Shown here: positions 52,012 to 61,337 of the stretch, one piece after another | How positions within the stretch are numbered: the stretch's first letter is position 1 | How the letters are laid out: every line of letters begins with the position of its first letter | NCBI RefSeq assembly: GCF_038967635.1 | Contig: NZ_CP152413.1 | Span: 1,736,001-1,800,000 of the forward strand | Reading direction: 5' to 3' | From: Bradyrhizobium sp. B124 | GTDB taxonomy: Bacteria > Pseudomonadota > Alphaproteobacteria > Rhizobiales > Xanthobacteraceae | DNA length: 64,000 nt | Notes under the pieces: generated by a model | Database searches by the model: none | The model's input: the letters and a program-made list of their open reading frames with translations, nothing else | Told to the model about the DNA's origin: nothing | Translations under genes and position numbers: made by a program

Positions 52012-53871
52012 GTGGCGTCCGTGCGCGCTTGCGCGCCAGTGGCGACGTATTGGCGGGGCGGCGTGGCACGACGACTTTCGACCGTTTGTTGTGTCATCGT
52101 TGCGGCTTGCCTCGGGCTTGCTGTGAGCGGCGCAATGGCGTGGCTCGGCGCAACTGGCCTTCAGAATGCGCCGCGCACGCAGCAGGATGTTTGCGCGCGG
52201 CCGGAGCCCGGAAGTGCGATCGAGGAATCTGCCGAATTGCGCAGCCGCGATGGCGTGCTCGAAACCGATCTCAGTATCCATGATCAGAAGCTGCCGGATG
52301 GCACGAGCCGCTATTGCTATCTGACGCCGGACGGCAAGCCGTCGCCGACCTTGCGGCTGAAGCCGGGCGACCAGCTGGTCATCCATTTCACGAACGACCT
52401 CGTCGACCTCGATACGGCAACGCCTGCGATCGACCGCCCGCTCGCCGGCGCGCCGATCTGCACGACGCGAAAGCAAGCCGATGTTTGCGAGAGCGGCGCG
52501 ATGACGCCGATCTCGACCAATCTGCACTTCCACGGGCTGACGGTGCCGCCGGTCTGCCATCAGGATGATGTGCTGAAGACCTCGATCCAGCCCGACGACG
52601 CGCCGTTCGAATACCGCCTGCGCATTCCGGACGACGCGCCGCCCGGCCTCTATTGGTATCACCCGCATCTGCACGGCTTCAGCAAGACGCAGGTGCTCGG
52701 CGGCGCCTCAGGCGCCATCATCATCGAAGGCATCGAGCGCGCCGATCCGTCGCTCGCAGGCCTCCCCGAGCGCGTGCTCGTGATCCGCGACCAGGATCTC
52801 GTCAATCCCGACGCGCCGCCGTCGAAATCCGAGCCGGTCATGACCAAGAGCCAGCTCGACAATGACGGCGACGTCGCCAACTCCGGCACCGGCTTCGGCA
52901 AGCCGTCGAAGGATCTCTCCGTCAACTTCGTGCCGGTGCCCTATCCGAACTATCCGCCGGCCCGGCTGACGATGAAGCCGGGCGAGCGGCAGCTCTGGCG
53001 GGTGCTGAACGCGTCCGCGATCACCTATCTCAACCTCGCTCTGTTGGTCGGCCGTGCGCCGCAGCAGATCGGCATCGTCGGGCTCGATGGGGTGCCGTTG
53101 CAGTTCCAGGCCAGCCCCTCGCCGTCGGTGCAATGGGTCAACCATATCGGCCTGCCGCCGGGTTCGCGTGCCGAATTCATCGTCGAGGGACCGCCGGCTG
53201 GCAGCTCGGCCCTGCTGGTGACGCGCGCGATCGATACCGGGCCTGCCGGCGAGAACGATCCCAACCGTGCGCTAGTGGCCATCACGGCTTCAGTCGATGC
53301 CGGCGAGCCGCAGGCCGCGCTGCCCACTCACGCCGAGCCGTTGCCGCGCCCGGAGCGGCCGTGGGTCGGGAACGTCGCGCCGGTGCGCGTCAGGAAGCTG
53401 TTCTTCTCAGAGCAACCGGAGAATCCGAACGATCCGAACAGCCCGACCAAGTTCTTCATGACCGTCGACGGCGAGACGCCAAAACCGTTCGATCCGCAAT
53501 CGGACATTCCCGACATCACCGTGAGGCAAGGCGACGTCGAGGACTGGATCATCGAGAACCGCTCGATGGAGCTGCACGATTTCCACATCCATCAGCTGCA
53601 CTTCCAGCTGCTCGACTGGTCCGGCGTCGCAGTCAACGAGCCGTTCCTGCGCGATACCGTCAACGTCCCCTACTACAACGGCCGGATGCTGAAATATCCG
53701 AGCGTGCGCCTGCGCATGGATTTTCGCGATCCCAACATCGTCGGCACCTTCGTCTACCACTGCCACGTCCTTGAGCATGAGGACGGCGGCATGATGGGAC
53801 GGATCAGGGTCGTGCCGCGAGACACCGCAAGTTCGACCAAGCCGCTCAATCAGCAAAAAGGAGAGCTTTAA
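52012..53871 (+). CDS. Multicopper oxidase
   Basis: 619 residues from GTG 52012 (an internal start is possible; the first 20 residues are atypical). A hydrophobic stretch at about 25-45 serves as signal or anchor. All copper motifs are present: HFHG at 172, YWYHPHLHG at 214, HDFHIHQLHF at 522, YHCHVLEHEDGGMM at 582, giving a full T1 and T2/T3 centre. The sequence near 440-470 (KLFFSEQPENPNDPNSPTKF) is unusual. Substrate unknown: phenol, Mn, Cu(I), or bilirubin-type oxidation are options. It overlaps the phosphoesterase by TAATG. Confidence 0.93.
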   Translation: MASVRACAPVATYWRGGVARRLSTVCCVIVAACLGLAVSGAMAWLGATGLQNAPRTQQDVCARPEPGSAIEESAELRSRDGVLETDLSIHDQKLPDGTSRYCYLTPDGKPSPTLRLKPGDQLVIHFTNDLVDLDTATPAIDRPLAGAPICTTRKQADVCESGAMTPISTNLHFHGLTVPPVCHQDDVLKTSIQPDDAPFEYRLRIPDDAPPGLYWYHPHLHGFSKTQVLGGASGAIIIEGIERADPSLAGLPERVLVIRDQDLVNPDAPPSKSEPVMTKSQLDNDGDVANSGTGFGKPSKDLSVNFVPVPYPNYPPARLTMKPGERQLWRVLNASAITYLNLALLVGRAPQQIGIVGLDGVPLQFQASPSPSVQWVNHIGLPPGSRAEFIVEGPPAGSSALLVTRAIDTGPAGENDPNRALVAITASVDAGEPQAALPTHAEPLPRPERPWVGNVAPVRVRKLFFSEQPENPNDPNSPTKFFMTVDGETPKPFDPQSDIPDITVRQGDVEDWIIENRSMELHDFHIHQLHFQLLDWSGVAVNEPFLRDTVNVPYYNGRMLKYPSVRLRMDFRDPNIVGTFVYHCHVLEHEDGGMMGRIRVVPRDTASSTKPLNQQKGEL

Positions 53872-56045
53872 TGCGCGACAAGCACAGGTCACGTTGGCTG
53901 CAATGTTGCCGCCTTACCCTCAGCGCACTTGCGCTGGGTCAGTTCACCGCCGGCCCGGTGCTTGCGGAGGACTGGAATCACCACGGTGGACACGAGACGC
54001 GGTCGCCGATCAAGCACGTGATCGTCATCATCGGCGAGAACCGCAGCTTCGACCACGTGTTCGCGACCTACGTGCCCGAACGGCGCGAGGAGAGCGTGTT
54101 CAACCTGCTCTCGCAGGGCATCGTCAAACTCGATCACAACAAGAACGCGATCCCCGGGCCGAACTTCGAGAAGGCGCATCAGCAGGCCGCGACGGATACC
54201 GGCCTGAACGACGCGTTCCTGCTCAGCCCGCCGAAGCAGAACTTCCCCAAGGATCAACTGCCGGCTCCGCTGGTCGGCGGCCCCAAGGTCTCCTACATCC
54301 CGAACAAATGCGGCAGCTCGCCGATCACCACCTGCGAGGCGTCGCTCGCGCTTGCGCAGCAGTCGGAATCCGGCCTGCCGTCCGAGTACTACCAGTTCCT
54401 GCTGTCCGGCGGCACCGGCCAGTCCTCGCAGACCCCCGACCAGCGCATCACCAATGTCAGCGCGCTGCCGGCCGGTCCGTTCCAGCTCACCAACACCGAT
54501 GCGATGCCCTACGATTCCTATTCGGCAAGCCCGGTGCATCGCTTCTACCAGATGTGGCAGCAGCTCAACTGCAACCACTCGGCGGCCAGCCGCGACAATC
54601 CGTCGGGCTGCGGCGGCAATCTGTTCGCCTGGGTCGAAGTCACCGTCGGCGCCGGCGCCAACGGTGCGGCACAGCCCTCCAACTTCTCCACGGAATACTC
54701 GCCGACGGCGACGACCACGGGCGAAGGTTCGACGGCGCTCGGCTTCTACAACGTGCAGAACGGTGACGTGCCCTACTTCACCTCGCTCGCGCAGAAATAT
54801 GCGATGAGCGACAACTTCCACCAGTCCGTCAATGGCGGCACCGGTGCCAACCACATCATGTTCGGCCATGCCGACATGCTCTACTTCAGCGACACCTACG
54901 GCAACGCCGCGGTACCGCCGAACGGCACGCAGGTGTTCGGCGGCACGCCTGACGCCGGCATCGTGCATGAAATCGAGAATCCGAACCCGGCTTCCGGCAC
55001 CAACAACTGGTACACCGAGGACGGCTACGGCGCCGGCGGCAATGGCGGCTTCGCACCGCCCTTCCAGACCAGCCCGGTGTCCGGCGGCGGCTCCTACAGC
55101 GACTGCTCGGATCCGACCCAGCCCGGCGTCAAGCCGATCCTGGACTACCTGAAGGGGATCCGGATCAACGCGAATTGCGAACCCGGCCACTATTATCTCC
55201 TGAACAACTACAATCCGGGTTACTTCGGCAACGGCAAGAACGCCTACACCGACACCAACCCGTCCAACACCCCGTTCACCATCCCGCCGTCGACCCGCAA
55301 GAGTATCGGCGACAGCCTGAACGAGCGGAACATCTCCTGGAAGTATTACGGCGACCAGTGGAACAACTACGTCAACGATCCCTATCAGCTCAACTGGGGC
55401 GTGGCCGGTCCGACCGCCGACGAGTACTGCAACATCTGCAATCCGTTCCAGTACGACACCTCGATCATGTCGCACCCGGATCAGGTCGCAGCCCATATCA
55501 AGGACTCGGTTGATCTCTACTCCGACCTTTCCAAGCACTCGCTGCCGGCGGTCTCCATCGTCAAGCCGAGCGGCTTTACCGACGGTCACCCGTCGTCCTC
55601 CAAGCTCAATCTGTTCGAAGGCTTCGCGAAAAAGATCGTCGACCAAGTCCAGGCCTCGGACTATGCGAAGGACACCGCGATCTTCATCACCTTCGATGAA
55701 GGCGGCGGCTACTTCGACTCCGGCTATGTGCAGCCGCTCGACTATTTCGGCGACGGCACGCGTATTCCGCTGATCGTGGTGTCGCCGTTCGCGCGGCACG
55801 GCCACATCTCGCATGAATATGCCGATCACGTCTCGATCATCAAGTTCATCGAGCGGAATTGGCGCCTGGAGCCGATCACGAACCGCAGCCGCGACAACTT
55901 CCCGAACCCGGTCGCGGCGCCCGGCAATCCCTATGTTCCGGTCAACAGCCCGGCGCTCAGCGATCTGTTCGACTTCTTCGACTTCGACGACGGCGGCCAT
56001 CACCATGGCGGCGGCTGGGACCACGGCGGCGGCTGGGACCACTGA
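53871..56045 (+). CDS. Secreted phosphoesterase (phospholipase C/acid phosphatase family)
   Basis: 724 residues. Signal peptide near 1-32 (LTLSALALGQFTAGPVLA). Family signatures: HVIVIIGENRSFDHVFATY at the metal site (about 47-66), GTGANHIMFGHAD, TFDEGGGYFDSGY, IPLIVVSPFARHGHISHEYA, and DHVSIIKFIERNW, the phospholipase C-type phosphoesterases. Larger than usual owing to inserts (about 250-470). The C-terminus DDGGHHHGGGWDHGGGWDH is a His/Gly/Trp tail likely to bind metal, and the N-terminus DWNHHGGHE resembles it. Start is strongly set by AAAAGGAGAG before the ATG and coupling to the copper oxidase. Confidence 0.93.
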   Translation: MRDKHRSRWLQCCRLTLSALALGQFTAGPVLAEDWNHHGGHETRSPIKHVIVIIGENRSFDHVFATYVPERREESVFNLLSQGIVKLDHNKNAIPGPNFEKAHQQAATDTGLNDAFLLSPPKQNFPKDQLPAPLVGGPKVSYIPNKCGSSPITTCEASLALAQQSESGLPSEYYQFLLSGGTGQSSQTPDQRITNVSALPAGPFQLTNTDAMPYDSYSASPVHRFYQMWQQLNCNHSAASRDNPSGCGGNLFAWVEVTVGAGANGAAQPSNFSTEYSPTATTTGEGSTALGFYNVQNGDVPYFTSLAQKYAMSDNFHQSVNGGTGANHIMFGHADMLYFSDTYGNAAVPPNGTQVFGGTPDAGIVHEIENPNPASGTNNWYTEDGYGAGGNGGFAPPFQTSPVSGGGSYSDCSDPTQPGVKPILDYLKGIRINANCEPGHYYLLNNYNPGYFGNGKNAYTDTNPSNTPFTIPPSTRKSIGDSLNERNISWKYYGDQWNNYVNDPYQLNWGVAGPTADEYCNICNPFQYDTSIMSHPDQVAAHIKDSVDLYSDLSKHSLPAVSIVKPSGFTDGHPSSSKLNLFEGFAKKIVDQVQASDYAKDTAIFITFDEGGGYFDSGYVQPLDYFGDGTRIPLIVVSPFARHGHISHEYADHVSIIKFIERNWRLEPITNRSRDNFPNPVAAPGNPYVPVNSPALSDLFDFFDFDDGGHHHGGGWDHGGGWDH

Positions 56046-56067
56046 CGACCGCACCTCGCGACACAAC

Positions 56068-56096
56068 AATCCGCCGGCCCGAAAGGCCGGCGGATT
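56068..56096 (+). terminator. Intrinsic terminator of the oxidase-phosphoesterase operon
   Basis: AATCCGCCGGCC, CGAAA loop, GGCCGGCGGATT: a 12-bp perfect stem followed by TCGTTTG, 23 bp past the phosphoesterase stop. Confidence 0.85.
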
Positions 56097-56124
56097 TCGT
56101 TTGCCGACCAGGTCAACCGCCCTT

Positions 56125-56195
56125 GTAGCCCGCATGAGCGCCAGCGATATGCGGGAACTGGTGGCCCCGGATATCGCTTCGCTCATCCGGGCTAC
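56125..56195. repeat. GTAGCCCG...CGGGCTAC palindromic repeat
   Basis: GTAGCCCGCATGAGCG, CGATATGCGGG, then CCCCGGATATCGCTTCG and CTCATCCGGGCTAC: nested inverted repeats of a common rhizobial intergenic type. It follows the operon terminator. Confidence 0.7.
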
Positions 56196-56276
56196 GCCCT
56201 GCTGGATATCCATCGACCGATCGGGCCTGTAACATGTCTGTCGACACCGATCTCGTCTCCATGGAAATCCTGCTCA

Positions 56277-56735
56277 ATGACGTCAGTCGCTTTCCGCCAG
56301 GCTCAGCCCGCCGACCTTCCGGCGATCATCGCCCTCCTCGCCAACGACGTGCTGGGGCAGCAGCGCGAGGATGCAAGCTCGCCGCCGAACCCACGATATG
56401 TCGACGCTTTCGATGCCATCCTCGCCGATCGCAACCAGTTGCTGGTCGTGGCAACCCTGAACGACGAGGTGGTCGGGACCCTTCAACTCAGCTTCATTCC
56501 CGGAATGGCACGCCTGGGCGCCTGGCGCGGGCAGATCGAGGCGGTCCGAATTGCCGAGGCGCACCGTAGCTCAGGCGTCGGGCAGCAGATGTTCGAGTGG
56601 GCGATCGCGCAATGCAAAGCGAGAGGCTGCGATCTTGTGCAGCTCACGACCGACAAGGCACGCCCCGACGCGCACCGCTTCTATGAACGATTGGGATTCG
56701 TCGGCAGCCACATCGGCTACAAGCTGATGCTTTAA
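56277..56735 (+). CDS. GNAT N-acetyltransferase
   Basis: 152 residues. FRQAQPADLPAIIALLANDV, VVATLNDEVVGTLQLSFIPG, IEAVRIAEAHRSSGVGQQMF (the acetyl-CoA-binding Q/RxxGxG/A region with HRSSGVGQQ), and TTDKARPDAHRFYERLGFV complete the fold. The L-shaped substrate groove is open; substrate unknown, with amino acids or phosphinothricin-like compounds among possibilities. No strong Shine-Dalgarno was seen. Monocistronic. Confidence 0.88.
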   Translation: MTSVAFRQAQPADLPAIIALLANDVLGQQREDASSPPNPRYVDAFDAILADRNQLLVVATLNDEVVGTLQLSFIPGMARLGAWRGQIEAVRIAEAHRSSGVGQQMFEWAIAQCKARGCDLVQLTTDKARPDAHRFYERLGFVGSHIGYKLML

Positions 56736-56868
56736 GCTTGCCGCACCGTGCGGCGAGACCAACCAGCCGCGCGGTCACAACACCTCGATGCGCCGCCGCC
56801 GAGCGTTGAGATGCGGCGCGGACTTTGGCAGTCTCGGTGAAGACGAGAACGACGCGGGAGCCGACAGC

Positions 56869-57927
56869 ATGCGGCACTTCATTCTTCCGACACCCCTACT
56901 GGCCATCATCTGGCTGCTGCTGCCGCTTCCCGCCCAATCGGCGCCCTGCCTGCTGGTCACCTTGACCGGCACCATGAGCGGTCCCGCCCTGCGCAATGGC
57001 GTCGCGGGCGCCGGCACACTTGTGCGCTACGGAGACGACAGTGCCGATTGCGGGACGCTGAAGCTGCAGTTCGACGCAGGCCGCGGCACTGAACTGCGGC
57101 TGTCGCAACTGGACGTCGAACCCGGCCAGATCGACGCCGTCTTCCTCACGCATATGCACTCGGATCACACCGAGGGCCTCGTCGACCTGCTGCTCGCGCG
57201 CTGGAACTGGAATTCCGGCGGCCCCGCGCTCGATGTCGTCTGCAGCAGCGATGCGCCCTCGCCGCTCGGCTTCACCCTGAGCTGCGGCAAGTTTGTCGCG
57301 CATATCGGCGACGCCTTTCTTCAGTCCGGCGAAATCGCGCAGCGGGTTTCGGAGGACCGCAAACGATTGGCGGGTGGACCTGCCGCACTTGTACATCTCA
57401 GCACATTCGAGCCAACGGACGAGCCACAGGTGATCTGGTCGAAGGGCGAGGTCCGGGTGAGCGCGATCCGCTCGACCCACATCGCGGGCCATGCCTCCTA
57501 TCGCGTCGACACGCCGGCCGGCAGCGTCGTGATCGGCGGCGACGCCAGCAATGACAGTGCCGCTCCGCCGCGTCCGACGTCGACGTCGGCGCAAGTCGAG
57601 AAGCTGGCACAAGGCGCCGACGTGATCGTGCACTCGACCATGCATTCCATCATGGGTCCGGAGCGCGACAGCGGCATGCCGCCGCCCGTCTTCTACCGCC
57701 AGAGCCTGGCGCCCGACCTCGGCGCCATGGCAAAGCGCGTGGGCGCCAAATATCTGATGCTGACCCACCTCGCGCCACAGGTCGGGGCGACGCATCACGG
57801 CCCCTACAAGGTGCCCGGAGGTGCGCTCACCGAAGCGGACTATCGCGCCGCCGCCGAGGCAGGCGGATTTACCGGCACGACGATCGTCGGCTCGGATCTC
57901 GCCACCTTGCGCCTTCCCGCCAAATAG
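56869..57927 (+). CDS. Exported metallo-beta-lactamase-fold hydrolase
   Basis: 352 residues from ATG 56869. Signal peptide (ILPTPLLAIIWLLLPLPAQS). The dinuclear zinc motif HMHSDHTEG at 95-103, plus H236-type His in IRSTHIAGHASYR, Asp in VIGGDASND, and His in LMLTHLAPQ, make it a RNase Z/arylsulfatase-like MBL. GTMSGPALRNGVAGAGTLVR before strand 1 is typical of the exported ribonuclease Z-like family. Not a classical antibiotic beta-lactamase. Substrate unknown; periplasmic. Confidence 0.9.
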   Translation: MRHFILPTPLLAIIWLLLPLPAQSAPCLLVTLTGTMSGPALRNGVAGAGTLVRYGDDSADCGTLKLQFDAGRGTELRLSQLDVEPGQIDAVFLTHMHSDHTEGLVDLLLARWNWNSGGPALDVVCSSDAPSPLGFTLSCGKFVAHIGDAFLQSGEIAQRVSEDRKRLAGGPAALVHLSTFEPTDEPQVIWSKGEVRVSAIRSTHIAGHASYRVDTPAGSVVIGGDASNDSAAPPRPTSTSAQVEKLAQGADVIVHSTMHSIMGPERDSGMPPPVFYRQSLAPDLGAMAKRVGAKYLMLTHLAPQVGATHHGPYKVPGGALTEADYRAAAEAGGFTGTTIVGSDLATLRLPAK

Positions 57928-58001
57928 ACCGGCGCCGCGCGACAATGAGCAGCGGCGCATTGTCGACCGAGCGGCCGGGCTCGCCTTGTCATCACGTTCG
58001 T

Positions 58002-59363
58002 CTACCTGCTGCGGTCACCACCAAGAAGATTCTTGTAGACCTTTCCATCTTTCATGATGACCAGGAAGTTCTTTGCCGGATCTTCGATCAGCTTGATGTT
58101 GTCGATCGGATTGCCATCGACCAGCAGAAGGTCGGCCAGCGCGCCTTCCTCCACCACGCCTAGCCTGCCCGGATATGGATTTCGAGGCCCGGACAGACTG
58201 AGCAACTCGGCATTCGTCGATGTCGCCATCGCGAGCGCTTCGGCCGGCGTATACCATCGCGTGAGGGTCGTCAGCATGGCACCTTGCCGGTCAGCGAGCG
58301 CCTTCGAGAACAAGACGTCGGTGCCGAATGCCGTCTTCAACTTGTACTTCTTCGCAAAACCGTAGACCCTGTCGGTGCCGGCAACGACCTGCCGCATCTT
58401 GTCCTGCTCCGCAGGTCCAAGGGCACTGGCGCCCGACAGATCGAGGAAGGGCTGAGTGCTTAGCCAAATTCCCTTCTCGGCCATCAGGCGGGCCGACGCG
58501 TCGTCCATCAGGTGACCGTGCTCGATACACTTGACGCCCGCTGCGATCGATCGCTCGATCGCGACCGGCGTATAGGCGTGTACGGCGACATAGGTGCCCC
58601 AGTTCTCGGCGGCTTCGACCGCGGCACGCAGCTCCGGTTCAGTGAAAGTGGACACATCGAGCGGACTGAACGGCGACGCCACGCCGCCGCCCGCCGTGAG
58701 CTTGACCTGCGAAGCCCCCTGCATGAGCTGCTCGCGCGCGCGCACGCGGACTTCATCCGGGCTGTCCGCGACCATGGCGCCGCCTATCCGCTCCATGCGG
58801 CTGAGCATGCCGCCGATCGTTCTGGGCAGATCGGACAGCTGCCGAAAGTCGCCATGGCCGCCGGTGATGGTGATCATGGCACCGGATGGATAGATGCGAG
58901 GACCGGCAACGAGGCCCTCGTCGATCGCCCGCTTGAGGGAAAAGGCCGGTCCGCCCATGTCGCGAATGGTGGTAAAGCCTCGCATGAGCGTGGCCGTTGC
59001 TTCCGCGGCCGCAAGAAGGTTGGTGTAGCCGACGTCGCCAGCTATCGCGGCCGCCGGCGTCGGGCGCACCAGCATCGCATGCCAATGCGCGTCGATCAGC
59101 CCGGGCATCAGCACTCGTCCGTCGCCGGCGATCACCTGGGCATCGGCCGTGATCGCCGCAGTCGAAATCTTCTCGATCTTGTTGTTCCGGATCAGCACAT
59201 TGGACGGCCCGTAGAGAGCGCCATTCTTGCCATCAAAAATTCGGACGTTCTGGAACAGCACGCCGGCATCCTGCTGCGCTCGCGCCGGTGGCGAGCCAAC
59301 GAGGCCCGTCCCAATCAACGCGACCAGTGCCGAAACGCTGACGCTTTTGCTCAATCCTGGCAT
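58002..59363 (-). CDS. Exported amidohydrolase (imidazolonepropionase-like)
   Basis: 453 residues from ATG 59363 (GGAG upstream). Signal peptide (SVSALVALIGTGLVGSPPARA). Metal site: DAHWHAML (HxH), K in QVKLTAGGG (likely carboxylated), H in YVAVHAYTP, H in CIEHGHLMD, and Asp in FGTDVLF. This is the layout of prolidase/imidazolonepropionase-like amidohydrolases. The final domain is a conventional beta-sandwich (GADLLLVDGNP). Substrate unknown. Lies just 15 bp downstream of the truncated glutaminase. Confidence 0.9.
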   Translation of the reverse strand: MPGLSKSVSVSALVALIGTGLVGSPPARAQQDAGVLFQNVRIFDGKNGALYGPSNVLIRNNKIEKISTAAITADAQVIAGDGRVLMPGLIDAHWHAMLVRPTPAAAIAGDVGYTNLLAAAEATATLMRGFTTIRDMGGPAFSLKRAIDEGLVAGPRIYPSGAMITITGGHGDFRQLSDLPRTIGGMLSRMERIGGAMVADSPDEVRVRAREQLMQGASQVKLTAGGGVASPFSPLDVSTFTEPELRAAVEAAENWGTYVAVHAYTPVAIERSIAAGVKCIEHGHLMDDASARLMAEKGIWLSTQPFLDLSGASALGPAEQDKMRQVVAGTDRVYGFAKKYKLKTAFGTDVLFSKALADRQGAMLTTLTRWYTPAEALAMATSTNAELLSLSGPRNPYPGRLGVVEEGALADLLLVDGNPIDNIKLIEDPAKNFLVIMKDGKVYKNLLGGDRSR

Positions 59364-59378
59364 GTCCACTCTCCGTCG

Positions 59379-59768
59379 TTAGGGCATCGTTCGAGGTAGA
59401 GCACCCCGAGCAGAAGCTGCCACACGAATCCGCCCCAGCCCTTGTTCCAGAACGCGTGCCTCGTCGGGGTCGATCGCCTCGCACACGAGCGCGAACACGA
59501 ATGGCTTCGATACACTCATGATCGAGAATTCGTACTCAATATCGCCGGCGCCGTAGATGCGTCCGCTAGTGCCGGCCACGCAGATGCCGAACAGTTCGCT
59601 CGGCACCCTAGCTAGTGCCGGGTAAACCTGCGAATTGTTTCCATCGCTGTTCGACTTGAAGCGCAGATGAGCTTGAGAAACGAGCTCCTGCACCATCTCG
59701 GGTTCGGGCAGGCGCCCGGTCGAGATGAAAGGCCGCTCCGCTTGTTCCGCGATCGAAGGTGGCCACAT
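59379..59768 (-). pseudogene. Truncated glutaminase fused to foreign tail
   Basis: Residues 1-100 match the N-terminal third of serine-type glutaminase GlsA: FISTGRLPEPEMVQELV, DGNNSQVYPALARVPSELFG, YEFSIMSVSKPFVFALVCEA, including the catalytic Ser-Val-Ser-Lys (85-88). After DPDEARV homology stops; 310 residues are usual, so two thirds are lost, including the second Ser/Tyr centre. In another frame the following 25 codons read HAFWNKGWGGFVWQLLLGVL, like a DUF308/HdeD membrane segment. The junction is near 59460. A nonfunctional gene fragment. Confidence 0.75.
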
Positions 59769-59999
59769 CGGCTCCTCCTTCCCGATTTCGACCTTACTGT
59801 TTCAAGTTGTCTAGTCGGCAACCAGAAGTAGGCGCTCAAAAAATCACGGAGTCAACGATCCGCTCTCATGGCGTTTTTTCATGCGACGAAATCAAAGTGA
59901 TCCGTTGGGATAGCCAAACGGATTTGCACGTTTGACCGCTTTGAACCGGTTCTCCGCGGGTCAACACTGCGTTCGATCTACGAGTTCTCCGGCCGGCTA
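59769..59999. other. Intergenic, between the glutaminase relic and second amidohydrolase
   Basis: 230 bp; AT-richer than its surroundings (around 59770-59960), with no recognised gene or repeat. Probably carries the relic's former promoter region. Confidence 0.35.
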
Positions 60000-61214
60000 T
60001 CACGGCTTCTGATAGATCACGTGACCCGCGCGGATGGTGGTGCTCACTTTCGCAAGATTGGCGACGTCGCTGAGCGGATCGCCGTCGAGCACCACGAGAT
60101 CGGCGTCAAAGCCCTGCGCTACCCTGCCCTTCTTAGCGGCCTTGAAGAACCGCGCCGGATTGGTCGTCAGCGAGGCCAGCACCTGGCGTTCCGACAGCGC
60201 GCGGTGCATCAGCTGGAATTCCTGCGTGGTGTCGTACAGCGTGGTGAAGCCGACATCGGTGCCGAACAGCACGGTGCCGCCATTCTCGGAGAACTGCTTG
60301 AGCTGGTTGACGGTCGCGGCCACCAGACGGTTGGTAACGTTGGGGTCGAGAACCACCGTCGTGAACAGCGACAGCGTCGGAATCAGCGCCGTCCCCTGCG
60401 CCTTGAACCGCGCCAGCTGGTCGTCGGTGTAGCTCCGCTCGCTGGGCGTGGTGTGCGCGAGCACGTCGACGTCTGCTGCGATCACCGTCTCGACGCCGAT
60501 CTTGTTCTGCGGATGCGCGAACACCGGCCTGCCCTGCGCATGCGCGACGTCGACGGCCGCCTTGGCGATCGCCGGATCCATGTTGATGACAGGTTTATCG
60601 CCCATGAACGCGCCGGTGAACAGCTTGATGCCGTCCTCGCCCATCGCGAGCCAGTCGCGCGCCCACTTCGTGGCCTCCTCTGGCGTCGCAGCTTCGGGAA
60701 GCTGGATTTCGGGCGGCAGGTACACGGGATGCCCGCCCTTTGGAAACACGTTGCCGGCGAGCAGGATGTTGGGACCGGCGACTTCACCCGCTGCGATGCG
60801 CTTGCGCAGCGGCAGCGCGTTCCGTGGATCGGAGCCGAGGTCCCAGACCGTGGTAAAGCCCCATCGGGTCAGCATCTCCTGCATGTGCTGCGTCAGCGGT
60901 GCGGCCGGCGCCTCGCCGGCGTTGTGCCAGACATGTTCCGTGAAATGCACGTGGCTGTTCCAGAACCCGGCAACAACAGTCTTGCCGCTGCAATCGATCA
61001 GGCGCGCATCCGAGGGCAGCTTGACGTCGCCGGACTTGCCGACCGCGCTGATGACGCCGTCGGTAATCACGATCGCCGCATCCGGCAGCGCGGCTGCATC
61101 GGCCGATGCGTAAAGCGTGCCGCCGCGGAGCACGACGGTCTCGGCATGTGCCGCCGCAGAGGCGACAGCCGAGCCAATGAGAAAAAGCGCGATGCGTAAC
61201 CAGGTCCCGGTCAT
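60000..61214 (-). CDS. Exported amidohydrolase, second paralogue-like
   Basis: 404 residues; ATG 61214 with GAGGCTG before it. Signal peptide WLRIALFLIGSAVASAAAHA. The metal site differs from the first enzyme: NSHVHFTEH (HxH), K in GIKLFTGAF, H in VFAHPQNK, H in VLAHTTPSE, and Asp in FGTDVGF. A C-terminal beta-sandwich (GFDADLVVLDGDP) is typical. Substrate unknown; sequence divergence means a different substrate from the 58002 enzyme despite the same overall layout. Confidence 0.9.
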   Translation of the reverse strand: MTGTWLRIALFLIGSAVASAAAHAETVVLRGGTLYASADAAALPDAAIVITDGVISAVGKSGDVKLPSDARLIDCSGKTVVAGFWNSHVHFTEHVWHNAGEAPAAPLTQHMQEMLTRWGFTTVWDLGSDPRNALPLRKRIAAGEVAGPNILLAGNVFPKGGHPVYLPPEIQLPEAATPEEATKWARDWLAMGEDGIKLFTGAFMGDKPVINMDPAIAKAAVDVAHAQGRPVFAHPQNKIGVETVIAADVDVLAHTTPSERSYTDDQLARFKAQGTALIPTLSLFTTVVLDPNVTNRLVAATVNQLKQFSENGGTVLFGTDVGFTTLYDTTQEFQLMHRALSERQVLASLTTNPARFFKAAKKGRVAQGFDADLVVLDGDPLSDVANLAKVSTTIRAGHVIYQKP

Positions 61215-61337
61215 GGACAGCCTCTTTGATGGGTGCATGCCGGCGGTGCCCGGCGCGCGGCAACATAGCCGCGGCGCGATGAGCCGCTTTGATCGTTCTT
61301 GCTGTCCGCGACGGGTATCGGGAGGCGGCGTCCGCCG

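Noticed and set aside
53889..56213. 774-codon open frame on the minus strand
   Set aside because: Antisense of the phosphoesterase gene; no ribosome-binding site or recognisable domain.
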